Shown here piece by piece: positions 34,878 to 42,841 of a DNA stretch of 64,000 bases. Numbering within the stretch: position 1 is the stretch's first letter; every line of letters starts with the position of its first letter. Origin of the DNA: Natranaeroarchaeum sulfidigenes. GTDB lineage: Archaea; Halobacteriota; Halobacteria; Halobacteriales; Natronoarchaeaceae. The DNA is taken from the NCBI RefSeq assembly GCF_017094485.1, contig NZ_CP064786.1, positions 124,001-188,000 on the forward strand, in the 5' to 3' direction. Below the pieces are notes generated by a model. That model searched no databases. It saw only the letters and a list, made by a program, of their open reading frames with translations, and was not told the origin of the DNA. Both the position numbers and the translations under genes were made by a program.

Positions 34878-35975
34878 CTACGCGGTGTCCAGCACCAGCA
34901 CGTGCCGCGTCAGCGACCGATGGACCCGGCGCTCGAAGCGCGCCTCGACGGTCCAGCCGGCGCCCCTCGCTTCCTGCTCCCACGAGCGATCGGCGACGAC
35001 GACCGCCCGATCGGCGATCCGGCGTGCCTCCGCGAGCGCGCCCGCGACGAGATCCGCCAGATCGAGGTTGGCGATCTTCGACTGGCGGCCGTAGGGCGCG
35101 TCGAAGACGACCGCGTCGGCGGCGTCGTCGGCGAGGGGCAGGGCAGTGGCGTCCCCACGCATCGTCCCCAGAACGCGCTCGTCGGGGACCAGTGCGGCGA
35201 GGTTCTCCGCCGTGCCGCGGGCCATCTTCGCCTGCGCGTCGACGCCCAGCACCGACGCGCCGACGAGCCCGCCCTCGATGAGGACGCCGCCGGTACCACA
35301 CATCGGATCGACGAGCGTCGTGCCCGGCCGCGCGCCGGCGATGTTCACCAGCGCGCGCGCCAGCAGCGGGTCCATACTCCCGGGCTGGAAGAACGGGCGA
35401 TCGGTCGGCGCGCGCGAACCGTACTCGCGGACGCTCTCGACCGCGAGCCAGCCCAGCGCGCAGACGCTCCCGGGGTCGTCTTCGATCGGAACGGGACCGG
35501 CCGTCCCGGACGTGACGGCCTCACGTGGGTCGATATCGCCCTCACGCTCCCACGCCGTTTCGTCGGTAAAGACGGCGCGCAGCACGTGATCGGGGTCGTC
35601 GAGATCGACCGAGAAGCCCCGGTCGACGAGCACGTCCCCGAGCGCGCGTTCGACGCGCTGGGTGTCGATTCCTGTGCTCGATCGGACATCGACTGCGCGC
35701 ACCGCGACCGACCCCTCACGGTCCAGCGGTGCGGCCGAAAGCAGGGCTGTTGCACTGTCGACATCCGCGTCGCTCGTCCCGATAAGTTCGCTCGCGTGGC
35801 GGGTGTAGGCGAGTGTCGAGACCCTCGCACGGTCGACTGCGCGCGCCGTAATGACGCCCGGGGCGATCAGCTCGGCTCCGCTTGCGGCGCTCGCCGCCTC
35901 GTAGGCCGCGAACCGGTCGTCCTCGCCGCCGAGTTCCAGCAGGTACACACTCCACTGTGGGCCGTGGGCGCTCAA
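34878..35975 (-). CDS. tRNA (guanine(10)-N2)-dimethyltransferase, Trm-G10 type
   Basis: A 365-residue protein. The N-terminal 150 residues show a divergent THUMP-like region (MSAHGPQWSVYLLELGGEDDR...). The C-terminal Rossmann methyltransferase has DPMCGTGGVLIEG near 223 and the N-methylase motif DAPYGR near 290, where the usual sequence is DPPY. SAM should bind the first motif. In archaea the family makes m2G/m2-2G at tRNA position 10. TBP lies upstream, divergent, with a 111-base gap. Confidence 0.87.
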   Translation of the reverse strand: MSAHGPQWSVYLLELGGEDDRFAAYEAASAASGAELIAPGVITARAVDRARVSTLAYTRHASELIGTSDADVDSATALLSAAPLDREGSVAVRAVDVRSSTGIDTQRVERALGDVLVDRGFSVDLDDPDHVLRAVFTDETAWEREGDIDPREAVTSGTAGPVPIEDDPGSVCALGWLAVESVREYGSRAPTDRPFFQPGSMDPLLARALVNIAGARPGTTLVDPMCGTGGVLIEGGLVGASVLGVDAQAKMARGTAENLAALVPDERVLGTMRGDATALPLADDAADAVVFDAPYGRQSKIANLDLADLVAGALAEARRIADRAVVVADRSWEQEARGAGWTVEARFERRVHRSLTRHVLVLDTA

Positions 35976-36049
35976 GAATCGGCCGGTTTCGCTCGTCGTT
36001 TCGAATATTTGACCTGCAAACTACCCAACTCATCGATCCGTGGCATGAA

Positions 36050-36078
36050 CCTTTATAAGCCTTAAATACAACCTTTAA
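36050..36078 (+). promoter_or_regulatory. Promoter of the TBP gene
   Basis: Three TATA-like elements follow each other: tttataag (36051-36058), cttaaataca (36060-36069) and ctttaaaac (36071-36079). The ATG is at 36087, so the middle element sits about 25 bases before a leaderless start. Several overlapping boxes could let TBP influence its own gene. Confidence 0.6.
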
Positions 36079-36086
36079 AACGAGCT

Positions 36087-36647
36087 ATGAGCGACCCCAA
36101 GGAAACTATCAATATCGAAAACGTCGTGGCGTCGACGGGCATCGGACAGGAGCTCGACCTCCAGAGCGTCGCAATGGACCTCGAAGGCGCGGATTACGAT
36201 CCCGAGCAGTTCCCCGGTCTCGTCTACCGAACCCAGGAACCCAAGTCGGCTGCCCTGATCTTCCGATCGGGCAAGATCGTCTGTACCGGCGCGAAATCGA
36301 CCGACGACGTCCACGAGAGTCTGCGTATCGTCTTCGACAAGCTTCGTGACCTCGAGATCAACGTCAACGAGGACCCCGAGATCGTCGTCCAGAACATCGT
36401 CACCTCGGCGGATCTGGGCCACAACCTCAACCTGAACGCCATCGCGATCGGGCTGGGCCTGGAGAACATCGAGTACGAGCCCGAGCAGTTCCCCGGCCTC
36501 GTCTACCGACTCGATGATCCGGAAGTCGTTGCACTGCTCTTTGGGAGTGGGAAACTCGTCATCACCGGCGGCAAACAGCCCGTTGACGCCGAGCATGCGG
36601 TCGACAAGATCGTCTCCCGACTCGAAGATCTCGGACTGCTGGAGTAA
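36087..36647 (+). CDS. tbp: TATA-box-binding protein
   Basis: A 186-residue protein with two imperfect repeats of about 90 residues: INIENVVASTGIGQELDL ... QFPGLVYRTQEPKSAALIFRSGKIVCTGAKS, and VVQNIVTSADLGHNLNLN ... QFPGLVYRLDDPEVVALLFGSGKLVITGGK. Each repeat gives half of the DNA-binding saddle. The protein is acidic, as in halophiles, and ends RLEDLGLLE. It recruits TFB and RNA polymerase at promoters. Haloarchaea often have several TBPs; this window has one. Confidence 0.97.
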   Translation: MSDPKETINIENVVASTGIGQELDLQSVAMDLEGADYDPEQFPGLVYRTQEPKSAALIFRSGKIVCTGAKSTDDVHESLRIVFDKLRDLEINVNEDPEIVVQNIVTSADLGHNLNLNAIAIGLGLENIEYEPEQFPGLVYRLDDPEVVALLFGSGKLVITGGKQPVDAEHAVDKIVSRLEDLGLLE

Positions 36648-36711
36648 CTCTCGAAACTCCGGTTCTATCGTATATCAGCATTTACAAGTCTCATCGGCGG
36701 AACCCTGATAC

Positions 36712-37083
36712 ATGAGCTCCCCAGTTCCTGCGCTGTCTGCCGTCCCCGAGACGATCCCGGCCGTGCTTGGCACCGTACTCATCGCCACCGTCTTTTACGG
36801 TCTCACGGCACACATCGCGGCCCGGTACGTTCTCGGCGACGTCCGGATCGAGCACGGCCTGATGGTTGGAGCGGTCCCGGCCGTGATCATCGTGGTCGGC
36901 GTCCAACTACTCGGGGCTGGTGCAGGGCTCGTCCTCGTCGTGCTCGCCGCGATCGTCGCCGACTTTCTGGCGATCGAACGGCTCTATGACACGGAGTGTC
37001 GGTTCGCCGCCATGATTACCGTCGTCCACTTCGCGATCAGCGTCCTGCTCGGGAGCGTGCTCGGCTCCATGTTCGTCGCATAG
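36712..37083 (+). CDS. Four-helix membrane protein, haloarchaeal, unknown function
   Basis: A 123-residue protein starting MSSPVPALSAVPETIP. It has four hydrophobic helices (about 15-38, 48-70, 72-88 and 98-120) with short loops such as DVRIEHG and ERLYDTECR. Similar short proteins occur widely in haloarchaea, but I know no function. It follows tbp by 64 bases in the same direction. The gap after it (37084-37306) contains a TATA-like ttataaac. Confidence 0.65.
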   Translation: MSSPVPALSAVPETIPAVLGTVLIATVFYGLTAHIAARYVLGDVRIEHGLMVGAVPAVIIVVGVQLLGAGAGLVLVVLAAIVADFLAIERLYDTECRFAAMITVVHFAISVLLGSVLGSMFVA

Positions 37084-37306
37084 CCGGACGAACGGTCTCT
37101 ACTATTTCGCGGCTTCAGAAACGATTATAAACGCTATAGTGGCGTCTCCAAGATGAGTTTTCGTCCGTACTGCTAACCGGATAGCACAACAATGGGACAG
37201 TGAGAGCAATGACATACAGAACCGAGATTGTTCGACGGACACGTTCGTGGGCTACCTCGCCCACCGAGACAGCAGGGGACACGTCCCACACCGTCGGGGT
37301 GGTCGG

Positions 37307-37624
37307 ATGAGCGACGCCATCCTGCGCGGCGTCCTGCTGGCCGTCGCCCTGATCGTTTTCCTCCCGCTGGTATGGATGACCACTGGCCTGTTCGGAGCCG
37401 GTACTCACATGGGCGGTGGTCTCATCGGTGGAGGGCTGTTCGGTCTCGTCCCGCTCCTGTTGCTGGTCCTGTTCGGGTACGGTCTGTACGTGGCGCTGGT
37501 CGACGACGATTCCGAGCAGGAGACCGACGCGGCGCTCGACGAACTCCGTAGGGCGTACGCTCGTGGCGATCTCTCCGACGAGGAGTTCGAGCGCCGACGC
37601 GAACGTCTCCGCCGGAACCGATAG
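37307..37624 (+). CDS. SHOCT-domain small membrane protein
   Basis: A 105-residue protein taking the ATG at 37307 (MSDAILRGVLLAVAL). Two hydrophobic helices with a Gly-rich connector (GAGTHMGGGLIGGG) come first. The C-terminal 30 residues, LDELRRAYARGDLSDEEFERRRERL, are a SHOCT motif, a short helical pair common at the ends of small membrane proteins and thought to mediate oligomerisation. It is convergent with hisG, three bases away. Confidence 0.8.
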   Translation: MSDAILRGVLLAVALIVFLPLVWMTTGLFGAGTHMGGGLIGGGLFGLVPLLLLVLFGYGLYVALVDDDSEQETDAALDELRRAYARGDLSDEEFERRRERLRRNR

Positions 37625-37627
37625 GGG

Positions 37628-38488
37628 CTACTCGACGAGTCGCTCGATTTCGGTCACGAGGATGTCGCTCGCCCCCTCCGATTTCACCTCGTTGATCGTC
37701 TCGAACACGTCGCGCTCGTCGACGACCGCGTGGACTGCAACCTTTCCATCCTTCCCGTTCCCGCTTGCGATATCCATAACCGTTGGGCCGCCCATCCCGG
37801 GGATCACGCTCCGAACCGCATCGAGGCGGTCCTCCGGGACGTTCATCATCAGGTACCGTTTGCCGTCCGCACTCAGCACCGATTCCAGCGCGGTCTCGAT
37901 CTGCCCGACCTTGTCGTCGTCGGCCACGTCCTCGCGGGCGAACAGCCGGACGGAACTCGACAGGACCTCGTCGATGATTCCTAGCCTGTTGACCTTGAGC
38001 GTCGTGCCCGTGCTCGTGATATCGATGATCGCGTCTGCCATCTCGACATGGGGCGTGAGTTCGGTCGCGCCGGTCACCTCGACGATGTGGGGCTCGACGC
38101 CCTGCTCGTCGAAGTAGTTCCGGGCGATCGTCGGGAACTCGGTGGCGACTTTCTTCCCATCGAGCTGTTCGACACGCTCGATATCGCCGTCCTCCGGCGA
38201 GGCGAGCACGAGACGACACTGGCCGAAGCCGAGATCCAGCAGTTCGGCGACGTTGTCCGGATCGGATTCGGCGATCTGGTCGTGGCCGGTGATTCCCACG
38301 TCGGCCGCGCCGTCGCTCACGTACTTGGGAATATCCGCGGCACGGGCGAAGAGCAGGGTGACGTCCGGATCGATCGTGTCGGCGTACAGCTTTCGGTCCG
38401 CGCCGTCGACGACGTGCAGGCCTGCCCGCTCTAGCAGGTCGAGTGCTGGCTCGTGAAGACGACCCTTGTTGGGGACAGCGATTCGCAT
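37628..38488 (-). CDS. hisG: ATP phosphoribosyltransferase, long form
   Basis: A 286-residue protein taking the ATG at 38488 ([19 protein letters not shown]), the usual HisG start. The periplasmic-binding-like catalytic core includes [17 protein letters not shown] and the PRPP loop [17 protein letters not shown]. The last 75 residues ([25 protein letters not shown]...) are the ACT-like regulatory domain of the long form, where histidine inhibits. It makes the first step of histidine synthesis. No other his biosynthesis gene is near; hisS is 7 kb away. Confidence 0.94.
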   Translation of the reverse strand: MRIAVPNKGRLHEPALDLLERAGLHVVDGADRKLYADTIDPDVTLLFARAADIPKYVSDGAADVGITGHDQIAESDPDNVAELLDLGFGQCRLVLASPEDGDIERVEQLDGKKVATEFPTIARNYFDEQGVEPHIVEVTGATELTPHVEMADAIIDITSTGTTLKVNRLGIIDEVLSSSVRLFAREDVADDDKVGQIETALESVLSADGKRYLMMNVPEDRLDAVRSVIPGMGGPTVMDIASGNGKDGKVAVHAVVDERDVFETINEVKSEGASDILVTEIERLVE

Positions 38489-38586
38489 TGACCGGGAGTT
38501 GACCGTCCTGCGTGAACTGTGTTTCGGCCTTGGAGCGAGAGTATCGCCGATATGTTGAAGGCCGTAGCAGTTCACAGTCGAGACAG

Positions 38587-38706
38587 ATGACGGAACCGCT
38601 GTCTGGGTTCGGAGCGTGGAGGGACACGGAGATTGACGTGGCTGTTAGTACCGTGAAAAACGAGCTAGACGAAGACTTCGAACATTCGGCCTCCGGTCTG
38701 TTCTGA
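38587..38706 (+). CDS. Possible 39-residue small protein
   Basis: An ATG at 38587 opens 39 codons ([18 protein letters not shown]...). It is acidic. The frame could extend back to 38512. An inverted pair, gtgaactg (38512-38519) and cagttcac (38568-38575), lies before it and may serve the divergent hisG. Third codon positions are less G/C biased than in proven genes, so this is doubtful. Confidence 0.25.
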   Translation: MTEPLSGFGAWRDTEIDVAVSTVKNELDEDFEHSASGLF

Positions 38707-38757
38707 TCGTTACTTTGCACCGGTCCCGTTAACTATCTGCCTTCCGAACTCCGCGCT

Positions 38758-40059
38758 ATGACGACACTCCGGATCGCGGGCGGGAAGGTGCTCCGCCCCG
38801 ACATGAGCGTGATCGAGGCTGACGTGCTGGTCGACCAGGAGGCAGGCGAGATTCTGGAGATCGGCCCGGACGTCGATGGCGAGGACGAGTATCTCGACGC
38901 CGACGGGTCGCTGGTGATCCCCGGCCTCGTGAACGGCCACTGTCACGTCGCGATGACGCTCCTGCGGGGCTACGCCGACGACAAGCCACTCGATCGCTGG
39001 CTGCAGGAGGACATCTGGCCGACCGAGGCTGAATTGACGCCCGACGATGTCTACGCGGGGACGAAACTCGGCGTACTGGAGATGATCAAGTCCGGGACGA
39101 CCGCCTTCGGCGACATGTACTTCATGGTCCCCAACATCGTCGAGGCAGTAGAGGAAAGCGGCCTGCGCGCCCGCGTCGGCCACGCCGCGGTCACCGTCGC
39201 GAAAGACGACGAGGCGGCCGAAGAAGACGTCCAGACGAGCGTCGAGATCGCCGGCCAGTACGACGACAGCGAGGACGAGCTCGTCAGTTCGGCCGTGATG
39301 CCGCACAGCCTGACGACCGTCGCCACCGAGTACTTCAGCGACTTCGCGGAGGGCGCACGCGGCCTCGACGTCCCGCTGCATTACCACGCCAACGAGACGA
39401 CCGGTGAGGTCGACCCGATCGTCGACGAGGAGGGAATGCGCCCGCTCGAACTCGCTGACGAACACGGCTTGCTGGGCTCGGGCGACTATCTCGCACACTG
39501 TGTCCATATCGATGAGACGGAGATCGATCTGCTCGCCGACTCCGGCGCGGCGGCAATTCACTGTCCGGCCTCGAACATGAAACTCGCCAGCGGGATGGCT
39601 CCCGTACAGGAGATGCTCGACGCGGGCGTCACGGTCGGTCTGGGCACCGACGGCGCGGCCTCGAACAACGATCTCGACATGTTCGACGAGATCCGCGACG
39701 CCGCAATGATCGGAAAGCTCGCGGCCGACGACGCCAGCGCGGTCGACGCCGAAACCGCGTTTTCGCTCGCGACGACCGGCAGCGCGGAGGCGCTCGGCTT
39801 CGACAGTGGGCGCATCGAGGAGGGTGCGAACGCCGACCTCGCGGTGATCGACCTGGACGCCCCACGGTTGACGCCACCGCACGACCTCGTCAGCCATCTC
39901 GCCTACGCCGTGTCGGGGTCGGACGTTCGCCACACAGTCGTCGATGGCGAAATCCTGATGCGCGACCGCGAGGTCCTCACGCTCGACGAAGAGGCCGTGA
40001 TCGCGAACGCCACCGATCACGCGGCGTCGCTGGTTGCGCGAGCGGAGGCGGACGATTGA
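38758..40059 (+). CDS. S-adenosylhomocysteine/5'-methylthioadenosine deaminase
   Basis: A 433-residue amidohydrolase. Metal ligands: HCH at residues 61-63 (NGHCHVAM), HYHANE near 204, and GTDGAAS near 300; MPHSL is also a family element. MTA/SAH deaminases share TLLRGYADDKPLDRWLQ and the late segment GANADLAVIDLDAP. The enzyme deaminates SAH (or MTA and 5'-deoxyadenosine) to inosine compounds. S-adenosylhomocysteinase lies about 2.8 kb downstream, so both routes for SAH are in one neighbourhood. The exact substrate cannot be fixed by sequence. Confidence 0.85.
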   Translation: MTTLRIAGGKVLRPDMSVIEADVLVDQEAGEILEIGPDVDGEDEYLDADGSLVIPGLVNGHCHVAMTLLRGYADDKPLDRWLQEDIWPTEAELTPDDVYAGTKLGVLEMIKSGTTAFGDMYFMVPNIVEAVEESGLRARVGHAAVTVAKDDEAAEEDVQTSVEIAGQYDDSEDELVSSAVMPHSLTTVATEYFSDFAEGARGLDVPLHYHANETTGEVDPIVDEEGMRPLELADEHGLLGSGDYLAHCVHIDETEIDLLADSGAAAIHCPASNMKLASGMAPVQEMLDAGVTVGLGTDGAASNNDLDMFDEIRDAAMIGKLAADDASAVDAETAFSLATTGSAEALGFDSGRIEEGANADLAVIDLDAPRLTPPHDLVSHLAYAVSGSDVRHTVVDGEILMRDREVLTLDEEAVIANATDHAASLVARAEADD

Positions 40060-40199
40060 CTATATCTGAACTAAACGCTTACAATCTGTTTTAAACGCTG
40101 TAACTATTTCTGAAGCTCTTGTCTGGTATCCGGAAGGGGTCGTAAATCGACTGAACAGGGTGGCTACTTTATCATACTGACCTGTCTCTATCCGGGTAG

Positions 40200-41195
40200 A
40201 TGACACGCAACCGTGCACAACTGTTCGCCATCGTCGGCGCGGTCCTGATGATCGCGTCGCTCCTGGCACCGGCCGCCGCGGGAGCGGCCGTGGCAGAGGA
40301 AGAACCGGGCGATCTGACCATCGACGTCGAAGACAACGTCGTCACGCTCACTGACGACGACGGCCCCGTCGATAACGCGACGGTGATCGTCGAGCAGGTC
40401 GACGAGGACGCTGATGAGTCCGATGATGAGGAGTCGGACGACGAGGAATCGGATGACGAGGACGCTGACGAGTCCGATGATGAGGAGTCGGACGATGAAG
40501 AATCGGACGACGAGGAATCGGATGACGAGGACGCTAATGAGTCCGATGATGAGGAGTCGGACGATGAAGAATCGGACGACGAGGAATCGGACGACGAGGA
40601 TGCTGACGAGTCCGAAGAAGATGACTCCGAGGAATCCGATGAAGAAGAAGCGTACACCTACGAGGGCACGGGCGAGTACACGACCGACGAGGACGGACAG
40701 GTCGAGCTTCCCGCACCCGATGAGGAAGTCGAAGTCGTCGTGACGGCCGAAGACGGTGACCGCACCGCCGAAGCCACCGCGACGCTGACGCCGGACGATG
40801 CGGCAGCGAATTTCGGTCAGGAAGTCTCCACGTTCGTCGCTGACCTACAGGACGAGGACACGAGCGGACCGATGGGTCTCCACGTTGCCGAGTTTGTCAC
40901 GGAGAACAACCCGGCCGCTGACAACATCCCGGATCACGCTGGTCCGCCTGAGCACGCAGGCCCGGACGGTGACGAGGAAGATCGCGACCAGGGTCCACCG
41001 TCCCACGCAGGCCCGGACAGTGACGACGAGGACAGCGACCAGGGCCCACCAGCGGATGCGGGACCTGGCGGTGACGATGCAGATGACGAAGAGACTGAAG
41101 ACGACGATGAGGAAGCCGATGATGAGGACGACGGTGACGAGGAAGACGATGATGAGGACGACGGTGACGATGACGGCGACGACGCGGATGCCTGA
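40200..41195 (+). CDS. Secreted, extremely acidic repeat protein
   Basis: A 331-residue protein. The signal peptide is MTRNRAQLFAIVGAVLMIAS then LLAPAAAGAAVAEE. A beta-like domain with VEDNVVTLTDDDGPVDNATV is interrupted at about residues 70-140 by tandem ESDDE/DEDADESDDE units. The domain then resumes as YTYEGTGEYTTDEDGQVELPAPDEEV, an Ig-like pattern. A third part has HAGPPEHAGPDGDEEDRDQGPP-type repeats, and the tail is almost pure Asp/Glu/Gly. This is an extracellular acidic protein, possibly binding Ca2+ or other cations. A T-rich terminator follows. Confidence 0.75.
   Translation: MTRNRAQLFAIVGAVLMIASLLAPAAAGAAVAEEEPGDLTIDVEDNVVTLTDDDGPVDNATVIVEQVDEDADESDDEESDDEESDDEDADESDDEESDDEESDDEESDDEDANESDDEESDDEESDDEESDDEDADESEEDDSEESDEEEAYTYEGTGEYTTDEDGQVELPAPDEEVEVVVTAEDGDRTAEATATLTPDDAAANFGQEVSTFVADLQDEDTSGPMGLHVAEFVTENNPAADNIPDHAGPPEHAGPDGDEEDRDQGPPSHAGPDSDDEDSDQGPPADAGPGGDDADDEETEDDDEEADDEDDGDEEDDDEDDGDDDGDDADA
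40407..40618 (+). repeat. Tandem DNA repeats encoding acidic ESDDE units
   Basis: Blocks made of gagtccgatgatgaggag, tcggacgatgaagaatcg and gacgacgaggaatcggatg repeat about three times with few changes. The unit lengths are multiples of three, so copy number can vary in frame. The near-identity of DNA points to recent slippage or recombination. Confidence 0.75.
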
Positions 41196-41204
41196 TCGGA
41201 TCCG

Positions 41205-41224
41205 GTAACCGCTTTTTTGTTTCT
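41205..41224 (+). terminator. T-rich transcription terminator
   Basis: cgcttttttgtttcttt follows the acidic-protein stop by about 15 bases. Archaeal RNA polymerase ends at T-runs without a required hairpin. It ends exactly before the stop of the convergent MATE gene. Confidence 0.6.
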
Positions 41225-42628
41225 TTACTCGTCCCCAGTAGCGTCGAGACTGCCGCGTTCGCGCATCATCCGTGTGCCGCGCTCGATCCAGCCGCGGTGG
41301 ACGTAGACGCTGCCGAGAACGATGTTGCGCCAGACGTAGTCGGCGACGATGGCGACGTAGGCGGCGACCACGCCGTAGCCGAGGTGGAGGCCGCCGACGT
41401 AGGTCATACCGAGCAGGAAGACGAAGGTCCCCGTGACTTTGGCGACGAAGGGCGAGCGCGTCTCGCTGCCGCCCCGGAGTGCCCCGGCGAGGATGGCGTA
41501 GGGGGCGATCAGCACGGTGGCGACGGCGTATGCGCGTGCGAAGTCGGTCGCATAGCCGATCGTCACCGGATCGCGGGTGAACAGACTGACGAACGCCTCG
41601 GCCTGGAAGAAGAGGACGACACCGAGCCCGCCGACCGTAATCGCACCCAGCGCGGCGGTTGCCAGCCCGTCGTAGTACGCGGTATCCGGCTCGCCGCGGC
41701 CGAGCGCCTGCCCGACGATGACATTGGCGGCGACGCCGTAACCCCGCGAGAGCGGCGCGGCGATCTGCTGGTAGAGGCGCATTCCGATGTGATAGGCGGC
41801 GTTGACTTCGGTGCCGAAGGCAAGCAGGATGGCGTTGAAGGGGAACTGTGCGACGACCTCCGAGAGCCCCTCGGCGATGCGGGGGGCGCTGATGAGGACC
41901 AGCTGTTTGCCGATGATCGGATCGGACGGCCGGACGAGCGTGATCGGGCTTCGGTCGGTCGAGAGCACCAGGAGGAAGGCTCCGGCGGTGAGCGTGTCCG
42001 CGATGGCGGTGGCGGCCGCGATACCGACGACGCCGTACTCGGGGAGTCCGGCGATGCCAAAGGCCAGACCGACTGTTAGCCCAATGTTGAGGGTGTTACC
42101 GCCGAGGTTGACGTACATCGGCGTGCGCGTGTCGCCGGTACCCTGAATGGATCGGGCGGCGATCAGAGTGACGTGACGCGCGGGCGAGGACAGCAGGATG
42201 ACTGCGAGGTAGCTCGCACCGATCAGGACGACGTCCTGCTCGGCTCCCAGTACACTGATCGCAGCCTGATCGAAGAGGAGACCAAAGACGGCGAAGGGAA
42301 CTCCGGCGAGTACGCCCAGCGCCAGCGCGGTGGTCACCGCCTCATCGCGGTTGGCGGTCGCGCCGCTGCCCGTGTCCTGACTCGACAGGGCGATCGCGCC
42401 GTCACCGACACCCAGTCCGAACCAGAGCGGCAGTCTGGCGTAGATGTCCGCGAGGCCAACCGCGGCGACGGCTGCGGGCGAAAAGAACCCGGCGACGATC
42501 ACGTCGGTCGTCCGCATCAGGGTGCGCAGGACCTGCTCGGTCATCACCGGCCACGACAGCCCGAGGACCGAGAGCCAGACCGCTCGTAGGCGTGCCCACC
42601 CGGTGGATTCCTCGGACGACTCGCTCAC
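41225..42628 (-). CDS. MATE-family multidrug/sodium exporter
   Basis: A 467-residue membrane protein with twelve hydrophobic helices in two similar halves. Family features include WPVMTEQVLRTLMRTTDVIVAGFFS near the N-terminus, SIQGTGDTRTPMYVNLGGN, and GALRGGSETRSPFVAKV in the second half. It exports cationic compounds using H+ or Na+ gradients. It is divergent from ahcY with a 213-base gap that contains the TGTTACA motif. A second MATE gene lies on the other side of ahcY, on the same strand; the two are distantly similar. Confidence 0.92.
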   Translation of the reverse strand: MSESSEESTGWARLRAVWLSVLGLSWPVMTEQVLRTLMRTTDVIVAGFFSPAAVAAVGLADIYARLPLWFGLGVGDGAIALSSQDTGSGATANRDEAVTTALALGVLAGVPFAVFGLLFDQAAISVLGAEQDVVLIGASYLAVILLSSPARHVTLIAARSIQGTGDTRTPMYVNLGGNTLNIGLTVGLAFGIAGLPEYGVVGIAAATAIADTLTAGAFLLVLSTDRSPITLVRPSDPIIGKQLVLISAPRIAEGLSEVVAQFPFNAILLAFGTEVNAAYHIGMRLYQQIAAPLSRGYGVAANVIVGQALGRGEPDTAYYDGLATAALGAITVGGLGVVLFFQAEAFVSLFTRDPVTIGYATDFARAYAVATVLIAPYAILAGALRGGSETRSPFVAKVTGTFVFLLGMTYVGGLHLGYGVVAAYVAIVADYVWRNIVLGSVYVHRGWIERGTRMMRERGSLDATGDE

Positions 42629-42727
42629 GGTGTCGGGTTAGCCGAGCGTGTAGTTGAACGTTGAGGAAGGGGAAGGTGTCGGTCGGAGCGCCTGTGGCGA
42701 CCAGGACCGGCGCTACGGAGTCATCGG

Positions 42728-42750
42728 CGATGTTACATTGATGTTACACC
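42728..42750. promoter_or_regulatory. TGTTACA motif upstream of ahcY, shared with pyrC
   Basis: CGATGTTACATTG (42728-42740) is followed directly by ATGTTACACC (42741-42750). The same two blocks, with one change, occur upstream of pyrC. The end of the site is about 91 bases before the ahcY ATG. A common regulator is inferred. Confidence 0.5.
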
Positions 42751-42822
42751 ACCACGGAAGACGGCGCGGCAGTCCCACATCGTATCGGGCCGGCGATGCA
42801 GGTCCGGTAGGGTAAAGGAGGC

Positions 42823-42841
42823 GCTCCACTACTGTTGGAGC
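42823..42841 (+). promoter_or_regulatory. Hairpin ending at the ahcY start codon
   Basis: GCTCCA (42823-42828) pairs with TGGAGC (42836-42841), loop of seven bases, immediately before the ATG. If present in the mRNA leader it would affect initiation; if transcription begins inside it, it may be a DNA site instead. Confidence 0.35.

Noticed and set aside
37422-38720. 432-codon reverse frame
   Set aside because: Overlaps hisG in another frame and is Arg-rich shadow text.
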